NCBI RefSeq assembly: GCF_002994745.2
Contig: NC_037091.1
Span: 12,586,501 to 12,650,500, forward strand
DNA from: Rosa chinensis
Lineage: Eukaryota; Streptophyta; Magnoliopsida; Rosales; Rosaceae
Reading direction: 5' to 3'
Length of the DNA stretch: 64,000 nucleotides
Both the position numbers and the translations under genes were made by a program. Positions 10,040 through 20,727 of this stretch are shown in pieces; positions within the stretch are counted from its first letter, which is position 1, and each line of letters opens with the position of its first letter. The notes under the pieces were generated by a model that did no database searches, was not told the DNA's origin, and saw only the letters and a list, made by a program, of their open reading frames with translations.

Positions 10040-10999
10040 CTACTGACTAGAACTTGCAGCCAAAATCAATTTCTCTCTTGAATGTTTGTAATGGGCAAGC
10101 AGTTTTCCACGATCGGGAAGGTTGTCCTTCACCACAGGCACTTGCTTGAAATTCTGAGCCCAAGCGTGCAAGCGAGGCAAACTGCTGGCCTCTAAAACCT
10201 TCACTCCTACGACTTCTTCAATGCACTCAAGCCAGTAGGCTAGCATTCCAAATGCAATGTCCACCAAACCTATAGTATTGTCACCACCAAAAAAATTCTG
10301 GTTTCCAAGGCCTTGTTCTTCCACGATTTTCAGGACTTCTTGGAACTCTTTTGCCTTTTTGCCTTCTTCTCCGATAGCTCTGAAATATGCAAAGATAGCG
10401 GGCCTTATCTACAGAAAACCAAAAGAGGAATATAAACAGAGGAGATAGTATGCATTGTATATAACCAGATTTTTTTAATTTTTTAATTTGAGGGATAACA
10501 TGTAAGACTCATTATGTGGTTTCGTTTCGATGATCTAAATCATTCGGACGAATTGGAGTTCATTATTTGGAAATTATCCTGATTAACGGTTAGTATTTGA
10601 CAAATTGTGTTCGTCTATTTGATCACAGTCAACTTGGAAATACGATTGCACAGTGGGTGCTCTGTTCATTCATATTAGAGATAAATTTACCTTATCCACT
10701 CCAAATTGCATCCAAAAACGAGCCAAGGCTTTTTCATGAGGATCTTTTGGAAGCAAGGGATTTTGTGGCCAAGTTTCTTCAATGTATTCGAGGATGACAA
10801 GGGACTCAGCGATTGATTTGCCGCCATGGACAAGCACCGGGACATTCTTGCGGACTGGGTTGTACTGCAGTAGCAGTTCACTCTTGTTGGAAAGATCTTC
10901 TTCTATATAATCGAATTTCACACCCTTCAGTTTGAGCGCCCAGATCACTCTGTAAACGAAGGAGCTTGGCCAGAATCCCAGTAGCTTCACTTCTTCCAT
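10040..10999 (-). CDS. Tau-class glutathione S-transferase (gene A), two exons
   Basis: Joining 10691-10999 and 10040-10408 on the minus strand gives 225 residues with no interruption. Exon 1 ends GTGGATAAG before GTAAAT, and exon 2 follows CTGTAG, so a 282-bp phase-0 intron lies at the position usual for tau GSTs. Tau GSTs conjugate glutathione to electrophiles in the cytosol (stress and xenobiotic detoxification). The thioredoxin-fold domain shows [14 protein letters not shown], with the presumed catalytic Ser12 present although the usual SPF is [22 protein letters not shown] forms the glutathione pocket (VPV plus ES). The all-helical domain has FFGGD, VDIAFG and LHAWAQNFK. It is a close paralogue of gene B. 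Confidence 0.93.
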
Positions 11000-11060
11000 T
11001 GTCGATCAATAATGTTTGAATCAAACTTGGTGTGTTTTGGTGTGAGGCAATTAAAGTCAA

Positions 11061-11067
11061 TTTATAG
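11061..11067 (-). promoter_or_regulatory. Likely TATA box of GST gene A
   Basis: CTATAAA on the minus strand lies about 62 bp upstream of the start codon, within a block (GTCAATTTATAGC on plus) also found upstream of gene B. The match between paralogous promoters supports the call. Confidence 0.6.
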
Positions 11068-11099
11068 CGACATGTTAGTACTCAGTTGCTTGGGCAATA

Positions 11100-11680
11100 A
11101 GATTCAAGTTTCAAAATGTTAATAATGTATACAAATCGAACGACCAATAAAGGAACAAACTGTAAGTGGGAGGCGAAGTATGACAGGTTAGTATTTTTAA
11201 CCTCAAGAGAAGGCAGGAAATTAATAATTCAAACTGATGCTACCTTTGACTTCTGAATATTTGTATGTGAAATTTGAAAATCCAATTACCTTGGATTTTT
11301 GGGGTGCCTGCTTTTGGCTTTACCCGGTGAAGTTGAATACCCTTGGAATCTGGGTGCCGGAACCAAATCAATGGGTATTCAACAAGGTACTCCCTTAAAA
11401 AAAAAAAAAAAACAAGGTACTCAATTTGGTTTTGGCTTCCTCTAGCTAAGCATAATTATGGAAAGGTTTAGTATTGTTATCACCCTAGTTCAACCCCACT
11501 AAAACTTGAGGATATCACTTGTTATCACCCTCGTTTGCCATAATAGTTCTTCTTAGTCGTTATCACGTACCCTCGTCTCCTAATAATTAGAACCAATACT
11601 CTCTATTTTCTTTTGAAAATTTCATTCATTCTCTAATTTGTCTGTCATCGTGTAACTAATATTGCCTAATTTTTTATTGA
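11100..11680. other. Intergenic, no gene seen
   Basis: AT-rich sequence with a short direct duplication (ACAAGGTACTC twice around 11383-11420, separated by an A-run). Nothing else recognisable. Confidence 0.5.
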
Positions 11681-11698
11681 ATTATTAAAAAATAGCTT

Positions 11699-11824
11699 CT
11701 TTTTTTTTTTTTTTTTTTATAAAGAGGATCAAAGGATTTCACTTTTACCCCCATGGTGACTCGAACCCATGACTTCGTCATTAGGTAGTGGGTGCTTTAA
11801 CCACTGAGCTAACACCACTTCGTC
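11699..11824 (-). mobile_element. tRNA-derived SINE
   Basis: Read on the minus strand, the 126-bp body has an A-box-like TTAGCTCAGTGGTTAAAG, a B-box-like GGGTTCGAGTC and an A-rich 3' tail (the T-run at 11701-11720 on plus). It is flanked by a perfect 16-bp TSD, TATTAAAAAATAGCTT (11683-11698 and 11825-11840), the length expected for LINE-machinery insertion. The boxes are internal RNA polymerase III promoter elements. No aminoacyl stem closes, so it is not a tRNA gene. Confidence 0.9.
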
Positions 11825-12002
11825 TATTAAAAAATAGCTTGTGTATGAGCCTATACTATATATTGATTAATTAAGCATAACCTACGCATACTCAGAAACA
11901 CATGCATACAGATATACCTCACCGTATGAACATATACCTGTACAATTACCCAAGGCAAAGAACTAGCTACCAACATTATACATGAATAGTGAGTAATGAC
12001 GT

Positions 12003-12216
12003 AATTTTGGCGGAAACCAATTTCTCCCTTGAAGTTTGTAATAGGCAATCAGTTTTTCATGATCAGGCCGGAAGACCATCATTAATCACCGGCACTTGCT
12101 TGTACTTTTGAACTCGTGCATGCAAGCGAGGCAAATTATTGGGGCTCTATTAATTTCACCCGGCCCCCATGGCTTCTTCCATGAACTCAAACCAGTATTT
12201 GGTAGGCAAATTACTC
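12003..12216 (-). pseudogene. Relic of a tau GST exon 2
   Basis: About 210 bp match the 3' half of exon 2 of gene B (plus strand GAAACCAATTTCTC at the end, TGCATGCAAGCGAGGCAAA in the middle). Small indels, such as extra bases in GATCAGGCCGGAAGACC, destroy the frame. The start of the exon is absent. It lies just downstream of gene B and probably marks an old tandem copy. Confidence 0.85.
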
Positions 12217-12619
12217 CATAACAATTATTAGTTCTTTGGAAGTGAAACCATAGATTTTGTCAAACAGTAAACTTCGTTTCGCTATGATTTTCTCCATTTT
12301 TGTATCATTTGGTCCACCACATAAGTTGGTAGGGTTCAACCATAAGCAATTGTCACATAAAATAGTTTTCAAGTGATATTTAAAAATATAATTTACCAAA
12401 CATTTATTTGTTTATCTTTTTAAATTTATTTTCTGCTGAATGTTACTCATCTCATTTAAAGCCACTATAAAGGAGTAGTCAGGAATATGCATAAGCCAAG
12501 AAAGTAATTAAGACTGTAAGAGCCCTCTTATTGCATTTGATCTTCAATATATAATACACACAATTTATTCATAAAAAGAAAAGGCACAAAACATTAGACT
12601 TATAACATAAAGCACAAAA

Positions 12620-14649
12620 CTAGCTAGCATCATGATTACTGGGAGTGGGTAGAGTACTACGGGCTGAAACCAATTTCTCTCTTGAAGTTTTGTAATAGGC
12701 AAGCAGTTTTCCATGATGAGGAAGGTTATCATTAATCACAGATACTTGCTTCAAGTTCTTAACCCATGCATGCAAGCGAGGCAAAATGCTGGGCTCTATA
12801 ACTTTCACCCCCACCGCTTCTTCCATGCACTCAAACCAGTAAGCTAGCATTCCATATACTATATCCACCATACCTATAGTTTCACCACCGAAGAACCTCT
12901 GGTCTCCAAGGCATTGATCTTCCAAGATTTTCAAAACTTCTTGATACTGTTTTGCTGCCTTTTCACGTTCTTCTCCAATAGCTGGGAAATATGCCTGATG
13001 AATTGGCCTCATCTAGAGAACAAACCGAAAGAGCAAAAACGATTATTACAGAGGAGATGATATATATGCTTATAACCAGATATCAGAACAAACAAATAGT
13101 TTCATAAATTAAAGTTAGCTGAACCATCTGGTTTTGGACCCAAATTATAATCTTCTATTTAGCTAAACACAACTTTTAAATGTTAGCATGCAATTATGGT
13201 ACGTCCGTTTGCCTTTCTTTCTGATTTGAAAGAAGATAAAGAAGAGACTAGCTTCGCATTAACATTAAAGTATCAATGCATATTCATCTTTCTTTCTCTA
13301 AATCATTTATACTAACTGAAACTGTGTAATAAAAATGAAGATGAGCAGAGGACTTGCTGAAATGTTGGTCCTTTCTCGTACGCGATCGAGTTTATTAGGC
13401 TCGCTATTTTCCACATAGGGATTGAAGGTTTGCCTCCCCAAGACATTGTTACTCTAAAGTAGTCTAAAACATTATATAAACCCTCAAATTATTAATTAAG
13501 CAGTTATGAGATAGACTAATTAACAATATATATTTTTTTTTTTCTTTGGCAAAGAGCAAACAACTAACATTAAAATGAAGAAAGGTTACAGTACCCATAA
13601 ACTGGGTTGGAACAACAAACAAACAGGAACAAGAAAGAACAAAGCAACATAAAGCAAACCCAAACTACAACACAGAAGCCGCCCAAGGAGTATCTCAGCA
13701 AGGAGGACAGCACCGTGACATCGACTGCATCGCTGCCATGGAGAGAATACCAAGCTACACGACCAAGAAGATCGAGATATCTCAGAACGCACCAACAAAG
13801 AAAGACAACGGGGCCTAAACCAGGCAGACCCATCATAGTTCCGATCGAACACCCAACCAACAGCAAACCAGATTCAAAGAGAAGAAACCCAAATCTCAAA
13901 CCATCTCCGAAACGGAGAACATCTTCTGCCAACAGATCAACCAGAAAAACCAGTTGAAAAGAGAGGGAGGTGAGATCCACAAAGGGATCGAAGGGACAGG
14001 CATCCATAGGATGTTCAGACCCTTGTAGCATCACCAGGTGCACTAACGGGCAGACCCCGTTTTGAAACGAGCTCCAAGGAGCATATATACAAGTCAGGGC
14101 AATCAACATAAAGGGAAAGACAATAAAAGGAAAGGAGAGGCACATGACCTCAGATCGGAGACGAGCTCCGGGCAAAAGCGCCCATGGTGGGCGAGATGAG
14201 AGCCACCGACTCTCAATTTCTAGAGAGAAAACCCAGGGCGGAGGGTGAAACTGAACTTATTCTATCTTATTGAACTAGCCTGCTATATATATATATATAT
14301 ATATATAAGCTCAGAGGATACAGATTAAGGATAAAATTACCTTCTCAAGACCAAATTGCATCCAAAATCGAGCCAAGGCTTTTTCATGTGGATCTTTGGG
14401 AAGCAAGGGATTCTGTGGCCAAGTCTCTTCAATGTATTCAAGGATGACAAGGGACTCGGCAATTGCTTTGCCGCCATGGATAAGCACCGGGACTTTTTTC
14501 AAAACTGGGTTGTACCGCAGTAGCAGTTCACTCTTGTTGGAAAGGTCTTCTTCTACGTAATCAAATTGCACATCCTTTAGTCTGAGAGCCCATATCACCC
14601 TATAAACAAAGGGGCTTGGCCAAAATCCTAGTAGCTTCACTTCTTCCAT
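12620..14649 (-). CDS. Tau-class glutathione S-transferase (gene B), two exons, enlarged intron
   Basis: Joining 14341-14649 and 12620-13012 on the minus strand gives 233 residues. Exon 1 encodes [18 protein letters not shown] and onward, with the canonical SPF motif (Ser12) and [19 protein letters not shown] for glutathione binding. It ends CTTGAGAAG before GTAATT. Exon 2 follows CTCTAG and encodes [28 protein letters not shown] and [10 protein letters not shown]. It ends in a Ser/Pro-rich tail about ten residues longer than gene A, probably because the ancestral stop was lost. The 1,328-bp intron contains a ~730-bp LINE-derived insert, but both splice sites are intact. The role is glutathione conjugation as in gene A. 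Confidence 0.9.
13533..14260 (-). mobile_element. Short LINE-like insert in the intron of GST gene B
   Basis: On the minus strand it ends in CTTTGCCAAAGAAAAAAAAA, a poly(A)-tailed 3' end of plant LINE type, and starts near a CT-rich CTCTCTAGAAATTGAGAGTC leader. It has no reverse transcriptase, so it is either internally deleted or a non-autonomous relative. The 201-codon minus-strand ORF inside is hydrophobic and matches nothing I recognise. No clear TSD was found, and the right boundary is approximate. Confidence 0.55.
14283..14307. repeat. AT microsatellite in the intron of gene B
   Basis: About 12 AT units lie between the LINE-like insert and exon 1. Confidence 0.85.
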
Positions 14650-14726
14650 ATATTGCCAATTGATGTTTTAAAATCAAAGTTGGAGTGCTTTAATTTGCAG
14701 AGTCTTTTGGTGCGAGGCAAGGTCAA

Positions 14727-14733
14727 TTTATAG
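14727..14733 (-). promoter_or_regulatory. Likely TATA box of GST gene B
   Basis: CTATAAA on the minus strand lies about 78 bp upstream of the start codon, in the same sequence context as the TATA box of gene A. Confidence 0.6.
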
Positions 14734-14739
14734 CAACAT

Positions 14740-15400
14740 AGATGGTGCGCGCGTTAAGATTCTAAGTGAGAAAATGGTATATTCAAATCGAGAATTTTAA
14801 AATATGAAATTAAATTGTACCATGTAATATCACCACCACAATTCTGAACAATAGCCACATGCATGATTCGTGGGTATGGAGGTTAAAGGCTACGGTTATC
14901 TGTGTCTATGGAGCAAAGCTATGGAGCAAAGCAACATTGTTTTCACGTCAGTGCTCTGTGGACCAGTTGCTTTAGGCCCATTTATGTCACATACATGGCT
15001 CTGTTCAGTTTGACTCTTGGAGGGGCCTACCTCTATGTCCGTGACAGCCTTTACTATATTCTGTTATCCTTTTATCCACGCCTATATGCATCTGTGACAT
15101 CCCATCTCCATTCAAACCTAATTTAGTAGTTTACCAATTTCTGTTCTATTAATATGATGATGATGATTTAACAAATCTCCATTGGATTTTAACCTGCTTT
15201 GCAGGGAATTGAATTTTGACCATGCCCAGAAAAGATGAAAATAAAATTAATAACTTCATTCATTGTACCATAGAGATTACAGTAATGTCACTATGAGTAC
15301 TATATAAATCAAACCCAATACAGCATTACATAACCCACTCCATCCCAATAGATTGTTATCACATACAAGTTTCTAACTACAAAGTTCTCAAGGCTAAGAT
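14740..15400. other. Intergenic, no gene seen
   Basis: It contains a perfect short tandem duplication (CTATGGAGCAAAG at 14906-14931) and otherwise unremarkable AT-rich sequence. A 74-codon plus-strand ORF here has no family features. Confidence 0.45.
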
Positions 15401-15664
15401 ACAGCTCCAGAAGAAGTTCCAAACTTAAAATTCAGCGTGCCCTGTGATTCTGGTGCAAACTTTGCCAGGGCTATGCTGCAAGTTCAAGTTCAGATTATGC
15501 AATCCTTATACAGTCATGTCATAGTTTATGCAATGACAATCTACGTATGAGTAAAGTACCGACAATTTAATACATTTATTAAAAAGTTTAACAGAAGAAG
15601 TTAAACTTCCAATTAGATTGTATTGGAAGACAAATAATTGCAGAAGAAATAAGCTAAGAAATAC

Positions 15665-16316
15665 TTGCCCATTCACCTGGGCATGGCGAACGATAATATT
15701 TGGAATATCTTTCAGATTCACTAGACTCTTCACCCTTTGCTGCCAAGCACCTGCAATTGATTTTAAATGTTTGAAGGCTCAATCAACTATTTTCTATTGA
15801 GCTAACAAGCAAGAAAGTTGGGAAATCTAGTATAGTATGTGCCTGCAATTAATAACAACATACACAAATATTAGTATAGGGTATAAAAACAATTAACAAA
15901 AGCCCAAATTGCAAAGGAAATGAGTAAGTAGTAATTATCCAAGTTGCTAAGTAAATCAGCTTGCACAAAAATTAGTCAGTTAACTCAGCAGCAATATACA
16001 AAGAAATACATGACAGTTGTCTTCTTTTTGTTAGACAGGAGTGAATTCCAATCAATGATCAAAGCCAATGGCTTTGCCTCACATATTTGATGGAGAACAC
16101 TTTCCTTCAATGCCTAAATAATCATCAAAGAAACATTTTTAGCACTACAGCATGAATTACATATTATCTATAAGAAAACACTACGGAACAATTAATCTTG
16201 CATAGGAAATTTGGTATACCCTGGCAACTTCGGACTTATCCTCCACCTTCTCCAATGCTTTAGCTTCAGAGGTTTCTGGGCTTATTATTATTTGTTTCAT
16301 TCCTTGTTGAAGCAAA
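15665..16316 (-). pseudogene. Multi-exon relic with a cytochrome c oxidase subunit 6b-like exon
   Basis: Three stretches with exon-like borders lie on the minus strand: 16220-16316 (after CTGCAG, before GTATAC), 16010-16113 (after TTTAG, before GTATTT) and 15665-15750 (after TTGCAG, before GTATTT). Spliced, they stay in one frame. The third reads CLAAKGEESSESERYSKYYR and then SPCPGEWA, closely resembling the second half of plant COX6b, an intermembrane-space subunit of complex IV. The second Cys of that half's twin-Cys motif is replaced by Ser, and the usual C-terminal EKWNEQRENGTFPGPL is missing. The first two exons (IIISPETSEAKALEKVEDKS; AKPLALIIDWNSLL) are not from COX6b and I do not recognise them. 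A further small exon-like block lies near 16892-16940. It may be a chimeric or captured gene. Confidence 0.5.
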
Positions 16317-16629
16317 CTGCAGGAGCAAGATAAGAAAGAAGAAGCATATGACTACCTTTAAAGAGATATTCATATACAGTAAAATGCAACAGAAAGTTGC
16401 ATCATGTAAAATGGGATTCGGATCAAATAAATCTAACAGAAAGCTCCTTTCAAGTGGTACTTCATGCAGCGATTCAATATTGTTAGATGCAGTAGTATTA
16501 ATAGTTACTAGCATTTCTCCACACTTGCTCTGCATGTGCAAGTTATTTTTTTTTAAATAAAAAATAAAAAAGAAAAGAGTTGGTTATTACAAAGAAAATA
16601 AAATGGGAGAGAGAAAAGTGGATTGAGGG

Positions 16630-16791
16630 TACCTTTTTAAAAAAAAAATTTTAATAAAAATACATTTTGTAAATGTCTTAATTATCCTTGTGATTTAATT
16701 AATTCTCAAAATTTATTAATCTTCTAGGGTCAATTCTGTCAAAATTTTAGATTTTGACTAACAAAGTCTCTTATCTTAATAATAGTATAGA
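16630..16791 (-). mobile_element. Helitron-like 5' terminus
   Basis: On the minus strand the sequence after an A begins TCTATACTATTATTAAGATA, the kind of 5' terminus seen in plant non-autonomous Helitrons. The AT-rich subterminal sequence after it is also typical. No matching CTAG end with hairpin was found downstream, so it is truncated or the far end is unrecognised. Confidence 0.4.
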
Positions 16792-16949
16792 TTAGCAGTA
16801 CTACGAAAGGTACGAGATTGGTCTCCTCAGGAAAACCCAATTCAAAGTCCATCTCAAATCAATAAAAACTTAAACCCAAAAACTATACCTGAGAGATGAG
16901 GTTGGCATAGGGTTTTAACAGCCAAACAATACGACCTGCAAGAATAAAA

Positions 16950-17560
16950 AAAACAAAAATTCAAGATCAAAACCCAAAACAGAAATAAACCCAAAAACTC
17001 AATTCATAATCAAAACTCACAAAAAGGAAAAAGAAATTTCTACCACACAAACAAAAGATCGATACACAATTTTTTCAAATTTACAGCCAAATCGAAGAAA
17101 TCGCAATATGACAGAAGAAAATATTACAGTTATAAAATTGATCAGATCCATGTGTGAAGGAAAGTGCAGATAACATGAAAAAGATAGGAGAGGCCACTAG
17201 TGAAAAAGATAGGGAGGGGGGACATTTACCAAGAAGAGCGGGACTGAAACAATATTTTATAAAGAAGTCACCCAGAGAGGGGAGGGAGAGAGAGATTTAC
17301 CAAGACCAATGCAAAAAGAGCGGACTAAAGCAATATTTTAAAGAAATTTTAAAGAAAAGTCACGCTTGTAAATAAATGTGGCATGCATCACCCGCAGATT
17401 CATTCATAAAGTGAATGAATTGCGTTGACTGAAACTCTTGCGCACAAAACACTGCAACCATGGCTTGCCTTCCGTAGCCATTGCTCATAAATCGTAATTG
17501 TAGTGGTGTATGTCTGCCTGAGAAGGGGACCAAGAAATATGCCAAAACATAGTTGGTGCA
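16950..17560. other. Gene-free interval with a degenerate repeat
   Basis: From 17160 to 17350 a roughly 100-bp segment (GGCCACTAGTG...ACTGAAACAATATTTTATAAAG) recurs imperfectly once, sharing ATTTACCAAGA, AGCGGACT and AATATTTTA. No coding sequence is evident. Confidence 0.5.
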
Positions 17561-17575
17561 TGTTTGAATATATAG

Positions 17576-17738
17576 GCTTAGTTGAGGCTCTTGTTATTAT
17601 TTGGGATGTTCTCTCGGCACTTATTATAAGTTGGGGTTTAGGCTTTCCGTCCCCCCTATTGTATTCAGCAGTTTCATTAGTGAAGGCTTGATGGCAGTTG
17701 CACTGGCCCTTATTTCCAAAAAAAAAAAAAAAAAAAAC
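17576..17738 (+). mobile_element. Poly(A)-tailed retroelement 3' end (copy 1)
   Basis: GGCTCTTGTTATTATTTGGG through CAGTTTCATTAGTGAAGGCT leads into an A-run of about 19. The same layout recurs at 18490-18665, so this is a repeated LINE- or SINE-type 3' end. No coding sequence remains. Confidence 0.6.
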
Positions 17739-17859
17739 TCAAGTTTCTACTTTGTTTTCTTCGAAAGCATCATGAGGAAAGAGTTCATACAAATGAATGC
17801 TTCTTTCAGTTCTTTGGAGTATTTGAATGCTTGTTTGCGTATTTGAATGCCGAGACTTA

Positions 17860-18480
17860 ACTTGGAGGAGGGTGAATTAAAAGTAAAAGAAAATGAAAAA
17901 CAATGAGTAAGTTCTCATTTTAGTAATTAAATTCTAAAAGTGATAATTGTATGCATTTTATATGTTAACATATTGTAGAATTTTCCCAATTTGTTAAGCC
18001 AATTTGCATTTTATCATTTTACAACAGAAAACAGATTGATAGAGACTCTAAGTTTGATTTTTGTGAATGACAATATAATTCAAAAAATATAAATATCTAT
18101 AGTTACAGAAGATAAACGTAATATTTTCAAATAAGAATTACAATAAACGCACAATTTGATTACAATGATGATTAAATTGTCCAATTATTCACCATTCATT
18201 CACTTGAAGGTTTATTCATTGGATATTCAAGACGTAGAAGTCCTAGCCATTTTTTTATATAAATTAAATAGAGGATTAGGTGATATTAGTTCCTTTGCGA
18301 CAGCCGATTTGGGGTGACTGGCACCCACCCACAATCTCGAAAGAAAGGGGGCCATTACAACTGGGAACCCACCTCCAATTTTAAGAAGTCCTAGCCTTTA
18401 ATTAGAAAAGAGGTTCGAATTTCTCCAAAAATACGAATTCCTTTAATACATGAAAAAAAGCTACGATTCCTCTAGAATTA
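17860..18480. other. AT-rich interval, no gene seen
   Basis: Nothing recognisable. A GC-richer patch at 18298-18390 (CCGATTTGGGGTGACTGG) is unexplained. Confidence 0.45.
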
Positions 18481-18489
18481 AGAACATGT

Positions 18490-18665
18490 TAGGTTTATTG
18501 GAGACTCCCGCTATTATTTGAGATCAATGTACTTCAATCTTTATTGTAATATGAGGTTTAGGCACCATGTTTCTATCATTGTATTTTACAGTTTCATTAA
18601 TCAAGATATGAAAGGAGCCTAATTGACCCTTTCTTCTAAAAAAATTATAGAAAAAAAAAAAAAAA
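18490..18665 (+). mobile_element. Poly(A)-tailed retroelement 3' end (copy 2)
   Basis: GAGACTCCCGCTATTATTTG through ACAGTTTCATTAATCAAG leads into an A-run. It aligns along its length with 17576-17738. Confidence 0.6.
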
Positions 18666-19070
18666 ACAAGACATGCTACACCAATTAGCCAATCAGCCGA
18701 TGTGACTAATCCACTAGCTAGCTAGCGTTTCAAGCCGAGACAAACTTCTGTCTTGCTTGTTTAGTTTGACTGACCATATAACCTAATTTTCTAGTGACCT
18801 CAAATCTTGCTTGGGCAACAAGTTCGAAGATAATATTTCTTCATCTTAATTATATAGTATTACCCACCTACTAACTTAATAATCAAAGCTTCAGTAATTT
18901 ATTAGCTCGGTCTTGCATGCTCTTAAAGTTGAACATGGACTACGCATAAAAAAATACGTTGAACATGGACTATAGCTATGTGTTTCGTTCCTGGAAATTT
19001 CATCTTTTATCAACGACTTCGATCAGTTCCATTGCCTATGTACAAAGAACAAATAAAATAAGGAGATCTG

Positions 19071-19980
19071 TTTTTTTTTTTTTAATCAAACCTCGCAAAT
19101 GCGAGGTAAAAGATTTATTAAAAATAAAGAGAAATACAAGTAAATATCCTACACTTCTCAGATGTAAAGTACTACGAATGAGGAATGACAGACAACATCC
19201 TGCCTTCCAAAAGAAAGAAACTTATCTAAAACGAAAACTAGGGAGACCCAACTTATCTATTAAACAAAATTGATTAACGAAGCTTGGAGATGAATCAAAC
19301 CAAGTAAAGCCCGTACCTGAAGCGCCAAAATTGGCCAAAACATCAGCCACCTGGTTTCTTTCACTAAAAATATGTGAACAACGAAATTGCATCATTGAAA
19401 TGCGACGCACACAATTTTTCCATGGCACCTGTAATTGCCAAGGTACCATTTGAGGAGAGCGGAGAAAATTCAGAATTAGGGACGAGTCAACTTCAAGCCA
19501 AATATGCTTCCAATCACGAACCCATGCAAGCTCGATTGCCTTGATCATTGCCATAACCTCCGCAGCAATGGAACTAGGAATGTCAGGGGATGATGAAAAA
19601 GCACTGACAACCTCCCCATGGAAATCACGAAAAACTCCACCATAACCTGATCGATCGTCCCCTGGCTTCCAAGCACCATTCGTGTTAACCTTGAACCAAC
19701 CAATAATGGGTGGATGCCAATTCATCTTGTAAACTTTTGGGGCACAACGCGACCTACAAGTAGCACCAAACCTCTTCAAGACACAAAGCTCATGTATGTT
19801 GTTAAACATATGTCCAGTAGCTATGCGACTAGAAGCATAAACATGGCCAATAATTAACCTGCAAGCCATAGCAACATCTGGAGTAATGCCATCATATCTC
19901 ACCTTATTCCTTGTTTACCAAATAAACCAAAGAGAGGCACAGAAACAAGCAACGATTCGCTGCTTCTTCTTTTTTTCAAC
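19071..19980 (-). mobile_element. 5'-truncated LINE with RNase H domain
   Basis: On the minus strand the element ends CCTCGCATTTGCGAGGTTTG and an A-run, a plant LINE 3' end with a short hairpin. Coding sequence for the C-terminal RNase H domain precedes it. The 5' part (endonuclease and reverse transcriptase) is missing, as expected of abortive target-primed insertions. The 5' border is approximate. Confidence 0.8.
19222..19980 (-). pseudogene. LINE ORF2 C-terminal fragment (RNase H type 1)
   Basis: The frame reads WFIW, a TAA stop near 19918, then TRNKVRYDGITPDVAMACRL and an RNase H fold. That fold shows GWFKVNTNGAWKPGDD, AAEVMAMIKAIELAW, WLEVDSSLILNFL and SERNQVADVLANFG. This is the plant LINE RNase H family, which removes RNA from the RNA-DNA hybrid. 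The first catalytic Asp (usually VNTDGA) is Asn here, and the internal stop separates it from any upstream domain, so it is inactive. Confidence 0.82.
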
Positions 19981-19984
19981 GAAC

Positions 19985-20720
19985 AATATGTTCCTCTCAC
20001 CATTTACTGTGGGATGAAGAGTATACAATCACGTAAATGGTACACAATGTAGGGTTCACCTTAATTTTATATGTACCTGCCTACGTCTCTTTTCTACCAG
20101 CACCATAGCAAAAAGTTATCCAAACATGGAAACGAAATTTTTTTTTTCTTTCCCAAATTTGATCAGCTTTATTACCATTTCTGACCATAGACTATATACA
20201 AAGATCAAATTAATTTAAAAGTAACAACAAGGTGAAGTAATTGGGTTGCTTGCATTTTGTTTCTTTTCCAAGCACAATTAATCCGTTCCTTTAGCTACTT
20301 TTATTTTGAGGTGAAGGGTGGTAGGTACAATCACGCAACATGTATGAATTTCTCATCGCAACATGTATGAATTTCTCATTTGTTAGAGATTGGGATGAAG
20401 AGCATTTTAAGAACTATGCGAAACCAAGTGCCACACAGTATATTGTATTTGTAGCTTTGTCTATTTTCTAAAGGCACCAAATTTGAAACAAAAACATAGT
20501 GAAAAAAATTTATATTCTCATAATTAAGAAAATTAATTTATGCTATTATATATATTGACTGATACCCCATATAAAGACTGCGCGCACTATATTACCAGTA
20601 CTGGGTGCAGCCTGCAGATTATACTCACAGTTAACATGAGCAAATTAACCATCTCACGACTAGATTATGTTCTACTTATTTTGCCCTATTGCCAATGTGT
20701 AGATTTCTTATTTATTTATC
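19985..20720. other. AT-rich interval, no gene seen
   Basis: Contains a short perfect tandem duplication, CAACATGTATGAATTTCTCAT, around 20336-20380. No gene or transposon boundary recognised. Confidence 0.45.
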
Positions 20721-20727
20721 AAGTACA

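Noticed and set aside
11751..11820. Possible tRNA gene
   Set aside because: A- and B-box-like motifs are present, but there is no cloverleaf, and a TSD and A-tail show it is a SINE.
13570..14175. 201-codon hydrophobic minus-strand ORF in the intron of GST gene B
   Set aside because: It lies in a poly(A)-tailed insert, lacks any recognisable domain, and overlaps an equally open frame on the other strand.
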